25,359 nt of DNA, taken from IMG/VR virus record IMGVR_UViG_3300021961_000580, positions 1-25,359 of that record; one strand, written 5' to 3'. Position 1 is the stretch's first letter. Each line of letters opens with the position of its first letter. The translations under genes and the position numbers were made by a program. The notes beneath the pieces were generated by a model. It was not told the DNA's origin and made no database searches. It saw nothing but the letters and a program-made list of their open reading frames with translations. This stretch comes from a virus. This document shows, piece after piece, positions 8,660 through 14,235 of this stretch.

Positions 8660-9044
8660 TACAGTTACATCACAAGTTTTAACAGATACAACAGGTGTTA
8701 AATATTCTGTTAAATTAACAAATTATTCAGACGGTACAGGAGAAACTTTAGTTAAAAAAATTGATGCTTCAGAAACAACTTTTATGACTGAAGATGGCAA
8801 TAGAAAAATATCTAAAATTTTTTGGTCTGTTAATACTGCAAATCCAAAGTCTGCTGTTGAGTTAATATGGGATGGTGCAACAAAAAATACCGCAGTTTTC
8901 TTATCTGGTCAAGGTTTTTGGGATCTAAGAGCAGACGGAAATGAGATTGCAAACAATGCTACAACACCTACAGGTGATGTTTTATTGTCAACTAAATATT
9001 TTGCAAATGGCGATAATTACACGATTTTAGTGGTTTTCAGATAA
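8652..9044 (+). CDS. Probable virion protein, second of two tandem paralogues (130 aa)
   Basis: A 130-residue partner of the preceding gene, sharing the motifs LSGxGxxxL (about residue 90) and TPTGDVLLST (about residue 110) and ending in a hydrophobic strand (YTILVVFR). It differs in carrying more aromatic residues (IFWSVNT, ELIWDG, GFWDLRAD). The pair probably arose by tandem duplication, and the two could build a hetero-oligomer on the capsid. It overlaps the upstream gene by 8 nt. It ends just before the late promoter of gp21. The function is not known, and a structural role is inferred from neighbours. Confidence 0.68.
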   Translation: MADTVTSQVLTDTTGVKYSVKLTNYSDGTGETLVKKIDASETTFMTEDGNRKISKIFWSVNTANPKSAVELIWDGATKNTAVFLSGQGFWDLRADGNEIANNATTPTGDVLLSTKYFANGDNYTILVVFR

Positions 9045-9051
9045 CAAATTG

Positions 9052-9059
9052 TATAAATA
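9052..9059 (+). promoter_or_regulatory. T4-type late promoter box upstream of gp21
   Basis: An exact TATAAATA located 23 nt before the gp21 ATG. Unlike the other late boxes here, it leaves a short leader containing a purine-rich AGAGAAGA ribosome-binding site. The box begins 7 nt after the upstream stop codon. Confidence 0.8.
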
Positions 9060-9082
9060 GTTAGAACAAAAAGAGAAGATAG

Positions 9083-9727
9083 ATGAAACTTATCACGGAA
9101 GAAATTACAGACGCTCAATATATCGTTGAAGAAAACGGCGGTAAAAAAGATTACAAAATTAAAGGTATCTTTATGCAGTCTGAAACAAAAAATAAGAATG
9201 GACGTATCTATCCAAAAAATATTTTGGAAAGAGAAGTGATGAGATATAATAGAGAGTTTATCAACAAAAATAGAGCATTCGGCGAACTAGGACATCCAGA
9301 CGGTCCCACCGTTAACCTAGAACGAGTATCGCATATGATAAAATCGCTCTATCCTGAAGGAAATAACTTTATTGGTGAAGCAAAAGTCTTAGACACACCT
9401 TATGGAAAAATTGTGAAAAACCTTATTGACGAAGGCGCTAGATTAGGAGTATCGAGTAGAGGTATGGGAACATTGACAAGCTCAAATGGCGCTAACTATG
9501 TAAAAGATGATTTTTACCTTGCAACCGCAGCTGATATAGTTGCAGACCCTAGTGCTCCAGAAGCATTCGTAGAGGGTATTATGGAAGGCAAGGAATGGGT
9601 TTGGAATAATGGTGTTTTGAAAGAACAAGAAATTAATGAATTAAAGTTACAGGTAGAGCAAGCAAGAAGAACACAACTTGCAGATATACAAGCAAAAGTG
9701 TTCGAATCGTTTCTTAAAAAACTGTAA
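9083..9727 (+). CDS. 21: Prohead core protease, gp21-like (214 aa)
   Basis: This serine protease is assembled inside the prohead, where it cleaves scaffold, core and capsid proteins during maturation. Family landmarks are NKNGRIYPKNILERE (about residues 37-51), the catalytic His in FGELGHPDGPTVNLERVSH (H71), and the Ser in LGVSSRGMGTL (S124/S125), followed by the TAADIVADPSAPEAFVEG block. Length matches T4 gp21 (212 aa). The C terminus is a helix (KLQVEQARRTQLADIQAK) that probably mediates core assembly and is lost on activation. It lies between probable structural genes and gp22, as in T4. Confidence 0.95.
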   Translation: MKLITEEITDAQYIVEENGGKKDYKIKGIFMQSETKNKNGRIYPKNILEREVMRYNREFINKNRAFGELGHPDGPTVNLERVSHMIKSLYPEGNNFIGEAKVLDTPYGKIVKNLIDEGARLGVSSRGMGTLTSSNGANYVKDDFYLATAADIVADPSAPEAFVEGIMEGKEWVWNNGVLKEQEINELKLQVEQARRTQLADIQAKVFESFLKKL

Positions 9728-9730
9728 TTT

Positions 9731-9738
9731 TATAAATA
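9731..9738 (+). promoter_or_regulatory. T4-type late promoter box upstream of gp22
   Basis: An exact TATAAATA four bases after the gp21 stop and 71 nt before the gp22 ATG. It would drive gp22 and gp23 with a leader of about 65 nt. A host-type -35-like TTGACA follows immediately. Confidence 0.75.
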
Positions 9739-9742
9739 TTAC

Positions 9743-9772
9743 TTGACATTTTAGAATAGGTGTCGGTAATAT
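9743..9772 (+). promoter_or_regulatory. Possible second, host-sigma-type promoter upstream of gp22
   Basis: A consensus TTGACA lies at 9743-9748. The best-spaced -10 is TAATAT (9767-9772) at an 18-bp spacer, matching only four of six positions. A perfect TATAAT at 9778-9783 is too far away (29 bp). It may be a weak additional promoter nested in the gp22 leader. Confidence 0.35.
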
Positions 9773-9782
9773 TATATTATAA

Positions 9783-9797
9783 TCTTAACAATTAAGA
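9783..9797 (+). promoter_or_regulatory. Short hairpin adjoining the gp22 ribosome-binding site
   Basis: TCTTAA (9783-9788) pairs with TTAAGA (9792-9797) over a CAA loop. The GGAGAG Shine-Dalgarno of gp22 starts on the next base. This has the same layout as the inverted repeats before gp18, gp20 and gp23. Confidence 0.45.
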
Positions 9798-9809
9798 GGA
9801 GAGAAAACA

Positions 9810-11126
9810 ATGGCTGACAAAGATCCGCATTTACAAAATGCAGTTGCAGCAGAACCCGCTAAAACACTTGCAGGAGCAATCCAACAAGTAATGTCTAAAG
9901 CTATTACATCACCAACTGATGGAAAAGTAGATTTTGCACAAGGGATTAATCCAGTTTCTGGAGATCCACACCAAAAAAGTGCAGGCGCGGCTGATACAGC
10001 AAAAGCAGTAAGTAAAGAAGAAAAAGAAGAAGATAAAGAAAAAGAAGAGGTCAAAGAAACTTCACACGAAGACGAAAAAGAAGTAAAAAAAGAAGCTTAC
10101 GGTTCTAAAAAAGAATCTTCACACGAAGATGAAAAAGAAAAAGAAGAAGTAAAAGAGGGTGAAATGCCTCAAGCTGCTTTGGATGCTTTAAAGAAGTCTA
10201 AAGAAAAAGACGAAGTGAAGGAAGAAGACGAAAAAGAAGACGAGAAAAAAGATAAAGAAGAAGTAAAAGAAGCAGATGAAAAAGATGATGAGAAAAAAGA
10301 CGAAGTGAAAGAAGAAGATGAAAAAGATGATGAAAAAAAAGATGTGAAAGAAAATGATGAAGAAGAAAAATCTGCTAAAGATAAAGTTAAAGATATTGAT
10401 ATGAAAGAAGATGTAGCTGCTTTAACTGATGGTGAAGACCTATCAGAAGAATTTAAAGCAAAAGCTGCAACTATATTCGAGTCTGCTGTTAAAGCAAAAC
10501 TCGTTGAAGAAATTGAAAAATTAGAGAGCGAATATGAAACTAAAGTAAACGAACAAGTTGCTTCTGTTAAAGAAGAAATCGTTGAAAAAGTTGACGCTTA
10601 TCTAAATTATGTAGTAAGTGAGTGGATTAAAGAAAATGAACTTGCTATAGAAAAAGGACTACGTACTGAGATCGCTGAAGATTTCATCGGTGGTCTTAAA
10701 TCACTATTTGAATCTCACTACATTGAAGTTCCACAAGAGAAGTACAATGTAATTGAGGATCAAGCTGTTAAGATTGATGAGTTGACAAATAAACTTAATG
10801 AGTCAATTCAACAAAACGTTGAACTTAACCAAAAAATAGGTGAGTTTGCTAGAGAAGAAATACTACAAGATGTAGCTTCTGATCTTGCAGAAACCGAAAA
10901 GGAAAAGTTTAAAGGTTTAACAGAAGGGATTGAATATAAAAACGCTGCTGATTTCAGAAAGAAAGCTGATACTATTAAAGAATCATATTTCCCAAGAAAG
11001 AAAGCAACGGTTGAAGAATCTAATGATGTGGCAGGCAAAGCAGATTACTCTAATTTAGAGGGATCTATGGCTGCATATGCCGCTGCTATTAGTAAAACAA
11101 AAAAGAATCCTTATTTTAAAAAGTAA
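9810..11126 (+). CDS. 22: Major prohead scaffold protein, gp22-like, with expanded acidic repeats (438 aa)
   Basis: This is the main internal scaffold around which the capsid shell assembles. It is degraded by gp21 before DNA packaging. Position between gp21 and gp23 and the helical C-terminal half (LVEEIEKLESEYETKVNEQV; YVVSEWIKENELAIEKGL; YFPRKK near residue 393; C terminus KKNPYFKK) fit gp22. It is much longer than T4 gp22 (269 aa) because residues about 69-200 form a Lys/Glu/Asp-only region. This includes three copies of a 14-residue unit of the type EVKEEDEKDDEKKD (135-148, 151-164, 165-178) and two copies of SHEDEKE (85-91, 104-110). The GAGGAGAG site about 8 nt upstream fixes the start and predicts strong expression. 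Confidence 0.9.
   Translation: MADKDPHLQNAVAAEPAKTLAGAIQQVMSKAITSPTDGKVDFAQGINPVSGDPHQKSAGAADTAKAVSKEEKEEDKEKEEVKETSHEDEKEVKKEAYGSKKESSHEDEKEKEEVKEGEMPQAALDALKKSKEKDEVKEEDEKEDEKKDKEEVKEADEKDDEKKDEVKEEDEKDDEKKDVKENDEEEKSAKDKVKDIDMKEDVAALTDGEDLSEEFKAKAATIFESAVKAKLVEEIEKLESEYETKVNEQVASVKEEIVEKVDAYLNYVVSEWIKENELAIEKGLRTEIAEDFIGGLKSLFESHYIEVPQEKYNVIEDQAVKIDELTNKLNESIQQNVELNQKIGEFAREEILQDVASDLAETEKEKFKGLTEGIEYKNAADFRKKADTIKESYFPRKKATVEESNDVAGKADYSNLEGSMAAYAAAISKTKKNPYFKK
10212..10343 (+). repeat. In-frame 42-bp repeats coding for acidic/basic units in gp22
   Basis: Three near-identical 42-bp units, the first two separated by 6 bp, encode EVKEEDEKEDEKKD, EVKEADEKDDEKKD and EVKEEDEKDDEKKD. The DNA is almost purely purine on the + strand. 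Copy number could vary by slippage or unequal recombination. Confidence 0.8.
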
Positions 11127-11129
11127 GGG

Positions 11130-11147
11130 TTTAGTTAATTAACTAAA
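11130..11147 (+). promoter_or_regulatory. 18-bp perfect palindrome upstream of gp23
   Basis: TTTAGTTAATTAACTAAA is perfectly self-complementary over 18 bases, lies between gp22 and gp23, and ends two bases before the GGAGAG ribosome-binding site. It has no loop as a DNA palindrome. As RNA it would be a short hairpin. No late promoter box lies in this gap, so gp23 is probably co-transcribed with gp22 and this element may define or protect the 5' end of a processed gp23 mRNA. Confidence 0.6.
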
Positions 11148-11163
11148 AAGGAGAGATAGAACT

Positions 11164-12501
11164 ATGTTTTTATCAGAACACGTACAACAAAAGTGGCAGC
11201 CCGTTTTGGATCATCCTGATCTTTCACCGATCAAGGACAGTTACAAAAGAGCAGTCACATCTGTTATATTAGAGAACCAAGAGAAAGCGTTAAAAGAAGA
11301 CGCGGCATTCTTATCAGAAGCTGCACCTGCTAACGCAACTGGTGCTAATATTAACAATTGGAACCCGATCCTAATTTCGCTAGTTAGAAGATCAATGCCA
11401 AATTTGATCGCTTACGACATCGCAGGCGTTCAACCTATGTCAGGACCTACTGGTCTTATTTTCGCTATGAGAGCAAGATATGCTACTCAAAGTGGAACTG
11501 AAGCATTGTTTGATGAAGCGGATTCAGATTTTTCAGGCAGAAACGCTGCTGGATCATCTACAGGCGGATTCTCATCAACTGCACAAGCAGGAAATAACCC
11601 AGGTATACTAAACGACTCACCAGCTGGTACTTACACAACAGGTACTGGTATGACTACAGCGAAAGCTGAAGCATTAGGTGATGCTGCTGGTAATGCTTTT
11701 GCTGAAATGGCATTCTCAATTGAGAAATCAACTGTGACTGCTAAGTCAAGAGCACTTAAAGCTGAGTACACTATGGAATTAGCACAAGACCTTAAAGCAA
11801 TCCACGGCTTAGACGCTGAAACTGAATTATCAAACATCTTATCTGCTGAGATCCTTGCGGAGATCAATAGAGAAGTTGTAAGATCAGTTTACATTGGTGC
11901 TGAAAAAGGTGCTGACACTAATACAACTACTGCAGGTATCTTTGATTTAGATACTGACTCTAACGGAAGATGGTCTGTTGAGAGATTTAAAGGATTACTT
12001 TTCCAAGTGGAAAGAGATGCTAATAAAATCGCTCAAAGAACACGTAGAGGTAAAGGAAATATCATCATCTGTTCTGCTGACGTTGCGTCTGCATTACAAA
12101 TGGCTGGTGTTTTAGATTACACTCCTGCGTTGAACAACAATCTTAACGTTGATGATACTGGTAATACTTTTGCTGGTGTATTAAACGGAAGATACAAAGT
12201 ATATGTTGATCCATATTCTGCTAACTCACCTGCAACTGGTGACCACTACTACGTAGTAGGTTACAAAGGTACTTCACCTTATGATGCTGGTATATTCTAT
12301 TGCCCATACGTTCCACTACAAATGGTGAGAGCGGTTGGACAAGACACGTTCCAACCAAAAATCGGATTCAAAACTAGATATGGTCTAGTAGCGAACCCTT
12401 TTGCTGGTGCTGGTTCTGGAGATGCTATCACTGCTGACGGCTTAACTGCTGCAAACAGCAACAGATACTATCAAAGAGTACAAGTAGCAAACATTATGTA
12501 A
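11164..12501 (+). CDS. 23: Major capsid protein, gp23-like (445 aa)
   Basis: This is the HK97-fold shell protein of the capsid. The N terminus (FLSEHVQQKWQPVLDH, then PIKDSYKRAVTSVILENQEK) is the delta-type prodomain seen in T4-like gp23. It ends at residues 50-53 with LSE-A, matching the gp21 cleavage consensus ([LI]-x-E before a small residue), so mature protein would start at A53. Downstream, NWNPILISLVRRSMPNLIAYDIAGVQPM and GLIFAMRARY are strongly typical, as are the C-terminal PYVPLQMVRAVGQDTFQPKIGFKTRYGL and the final NRYYQRVQVANIM. It is shorter than T4 gp23 (521 aa), as in marine relatives. AAGGAGAG upstream supports the start. A strong terminator follows. Confidence 0.97.
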   Translation: MFLSEHVQQKWQPVLDHPDLSPIKDSYKRAVTSVILENQEKALKEDAAFLSEAAPANATGANINNWNPILISLVRRSMPNLIAYDIAGVQPMSGPTGLIFAMRARYATQSGTEALFDEADSDFSGRNAAGSSTGGFSSTAQAGNNPGILNDSPAGTYTTGTGMTTAKAEALGDAAGNAFAEMAFSIEKSTVTAKSRALKAEYTMELAQDLKAIHGLDAETELSNILSAEILAEINREVVRSVYIGAEKGADTNTTTAGIFDLDTDSNGRWSVERFKGLLFQVERDANKIAQRTRRGKGNIIICSADVASALQMAGVLDYTPALNNNLNVDDTGNTFAGVLNGRYKVYVDPYSANSPATGDHYYVVGYKGTSPYDAGIFYCPYVPLQMVRAVGQDTFQPKIGFKTRYGLVANPFAGAGSGDAITADGLTAANSNRYYQRVQVANIM

Positions 12502-12558
12502 TTGTTGTTTAATCAACAAGTTAAAAAAGGGCGGCCGTAAAAAGTCGCCCTTTTTTTT
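12502..12558 (+). terminator. Intrinsic terminator after gp23
   Basis: GGGCG (12529-12533) pairs with CGCCC (12546-12550), flanked by A6 before and T8 after, so the A/T tracts can extend the stem. A smaller hairpin, TTGTTG (12502-12507) with CAACAA (12514-12519), lies just upstream. The G+C-rich stem stands out in this A+T-rich region. It separates the capsid operon from the next late promoter. Confidence 0.9.
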
Positions 12559-12562
12559 AGCG

Positions 12563-12570
12563 TATAAATA
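12563..12570 (+). promoter_or_regulatory. T4-type late promoter box upstream of the tail-tube-like gene
   Basis: An exact TATAAATA five bases after the terminator T-run, ending 7 nt before the next ATG. The predicted transcript begins at or one base before the start codon. No Shine-Dalgarno is present. Confidence 0.8.
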
Positions 12571-12577
12571 ATACTAT

Positions 12578-13204
12578 ATGACAACTACAAACGCATACAA
12601 TAGACAACCTACAAAGTTAGACTATGCAAGTCCTACACAGTTTAAATTTTCAATAATTAAACTACCTAAAGTAGAGTATTTTTGCACGGCAGCTAATGTA
12701 CCAGGTATTACATTAGGTAGTACAAGTCAAACTACACCTTTAAAAGATATACCTATTCCTGGTGATAAGGTAGATTATGATACTTTGAATATATCTTTTT
12801 TGGTAGATGAATACTTAGAAAACTATAGAGAGATACACGGTTGGATTACAGGTTTAGGATTTCCTAAAGATTATTCACAATTTAGAGCTTTACAAGGTTC
12901 AGGTTCAGATAGATTTCCTACAATGCAAAATGTTGGATATAGTAGTGAAATAGGTAAAGTAAACAAAACTACTCAAAATGATGGTGGTTTATATTCAGAC
13001 GCTACGTTGTTTATTACTACATCTAAAAACAATGCAAACTTAGAAGTGCGATTTAGAGATGTTTATCCTGTATCGTTATCTGGATTAGACTATAATCAAC
13101 AAGAAACAGACGTACAATATTTAACTGCTAGTGTAACATTCGCATATAAGATATATGAATTTGCAAGTGTAAGTAGCAGTACAACAACTGAAACAACATC
13201 ATAA
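12578..13204 (+). CDS. Tail-tube-fold protein (gp19 paralogue; gp3-like by position), 208 aa
   Basis: The first half (SPTQFKFSIIKLPKVEYFC, AANVPGITLGS, DIPIPGDKVDYDTLNISFLVDEYLENYREIHGWITGLG) has the same order of elements as the tail tube protein at 5371-5898: a QF-strand, a PG turn after a Cys/Thr strand, a P-x-G-D loop and a Trp helix. That indicates the gp19 fold. T4 uses this fold in gp19 and in tube initiation proteins of the baseplate. In marine T4-like phages the gene between gp23 and uvsY is usually annotated gp3, tail completion and sheath stabiliser. I favour a tail terminator or tube-associated role but cannot decide between them. The C terminus is Ser/Thr-rich. It is expressed from its own late promoter with a predicted leaderless start. 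Confidence 0.78.
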   Translation: MTTTNAYNRQPTKLDYASPTQFKFSIIKLPKVEYFCTAANVPGITLGSTSQTTPLKDIPIPGDKVDYDTLNISFLVDEYLENYREIHGWITGLGFPKDYSQFRALQGSGSDRFPTMQNVGYSSEIGKVNKTTQNDGGLYSDATLFITTSKNNANLEVRFRDVYPVSLSGLDYNQQETDVQYLTASVTFAYKIYEFASVSSSTTTETTS

Positions 13205-13205
13205 T

Positions 13206-13222
13206 CCTTGACTAAATCAAGG
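13206..13222 (+). promoter_or_regulatory. Inverted repeat overlapping the uvsY -35 element
   Basis: CCTTGA (13206-13211) pairs with TCAAGG (13217-13222) around CTAAA. Allowing one bulged base, ATAA (13201-13204) and TTAT (13223-13226) extend it. It covers the -35 hexamer. There is no T-run, so an operator is more likely than a terminator. Confidence 0.45.
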
Positions 13223-13236
13223 TTATGTGATATAAT
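13208..13236 (+). promoter_or_regulatory. Host sigma-70-type promoter for uvsY
   Basis: TTGACT (13208-13213), a 17-bp spacer, and a consensus TATAAT (13231-13236) preceded by TG one base upstream (extended -10). The -10 ends 8 nt before the uvsY ATG, so transcription should start within about two bases of the start codon. It marks the change from late to host-type promoters. Confidence 0.85.
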
Positions 13237-13244
13237 GGTATATT

Positions 13245-13673
13245 ATGACATTAGAAGAAATACAAGAATTGGTTGATAAAGATTTAAAAATCAATGACTC
13301 TGAATTGGATATAGAATCTTTAAAAACTCCTCAAATACATAACAAGTATTGTAAATTTTACAATAAGTTTTCTGCTTTACTAAAACAAGCGGAAACTGAT
13401 TATAACAAATTATTAAGAGATAAATGGGAATACTATACAGGTAAAGCTGACCCACAAGTCTATCAACAAAAACCTTTTAACTTAAAAATTTTAAAACAAG
13501 ACGCAGACAAATATATTAATGCGGATGATGAAATTATTAAGGCACAACAAAAGGTTTCTTATCTATCCACTACTGTGAACTATTTGGATCGAACCATTAA
13601 ACAGATCACTAATAGAACATTCACTATTAAGAACGCTATAGAGTGGCGTAAATTTACTAGCGGTGTAATTTAA
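13245..13673 (+). CDS. uvsY: UvsY recombination mediator (142 aa)
   Basis: UvsY helps the UvsX recombinase load on gp32-coated single-stranded DNA. The sequence follows the family closely: LLRDKWEYYTGKADPQVY, then FNLKILKQDADKYINADDEI, then a coiled-coil-like helix, and the C-terminal ITNRTFTIKNAIEWRKFTSGVI, which is almost diagnostic. Length matches T4 UvsY (137 aa). It is the first gene of the recombination block, behind a strong host-type promoter, with a predicted leaderless start and no Shine-Dalgarno. The next gene begins one base after its stop. Confidence 0.94.
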   Translation: MTLEEIQELVDKDLKINDSELDIESLKTPQIHNKYCKFYNKFSALLKQAETDYNKLLRDKWEYYTGKADPQVYQQKPFNLKILKQDADKYINADDEIIKAQQKVSYLSTTVNYLDRTIKQITNRTFTIKNAIEWRKFTSGVI

Positions 13674-13674
13674 A

Positions 13675-14235
13675 ATGTTTGCTGTTCAACCTTATAATGT
13701 ACAGGTGTCCGTTATTCCGAAAGATATCTGTAATAAAATTATAGAGTTAGGAACACAACAAAGTTTAAGTGTTGCGTCTATACAAGAAGGCAATCAAAAA
13801 AATCGTAAATCAAAAGTATCTTGGATTAAAAATGATTTCATTAAGAAATCTATACACTCATTTATAATACGTGCTAATAAAGAAAGTAATTGGAATTATA
13901 TTATTAAAGATTATGAGCCTTTTCAATATACTGTTTATGAAAAAACAGATCACTATGATTGGCACATTGATACACACAATAAACTATACGATAATGGATT
14001 TATTAGAAAACTTAGTTTTACTCTATGTTTGAATGATGACTATACAGGTGGTGAATTTGAGATATGCGTTCCTAATCCTAAGTCTGAAAAAAACACATAT
14101 ATACAATTAAAAGATTCTTGTACAATAGGAACTATGATTGTATTTCCTAGTTTTGTTTGGCATAAAGTTAATCCTGTTATATCAGGAACAAGAAAAACTT
14201 TAGTAGGTTGGATTGTAGGAACACCATTTGCATAA
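13675..14235 (+). CDS. 2-oxoglutarate/Fe(II)-dependent oxygenase, prolyl-hydroxylase-like (186 aa)
   Basis: The double-stranded beta-helix signature is complete: H97-x-D99 in YDWHIDTH, a GGEFEI strand (125-130), GTMIVFPSFVWHKVNPV with the distal His (H163), and GTRKTLVGWI with R173 to bind 2-oxoglutarate. This resembles the prolyl 4-hydroxylase/PKHD group common in marine T4-like phages. The substrate is unknown; protein or nucleic acid hydroxylation or demethylation is possible. It lies between uvsY and uvsW with gaps of one base before and a one-base stop/start overlap after (TAATG), so it is co-expressed with recombination functions. Confidence 0.9.
   Translation: MFAVQPYNVQVSVIPKDICNKIIELGTQQSLSVASIQEGNQKNRKSKVSWIKNDFIKKSIHSFIIRANKESNWNYIIKDYEPFQYTVYEKTDHYDWHIDTHNKLYDNGFIRKLSFTLCLNDDYTGGEFEICVPNPKSEKNTYIQLKDSCTIGTMIVFPSFVWHKVNPVISGTRKTLVGWIVGTPFA

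Noticed and set aside
14208-14234. Upstream TTG start for uvsW
   Set aside because: It would extend back into the oxygenase gene; ATG 14235 forms a one-base stop/start overlap and begins family-like sequence.
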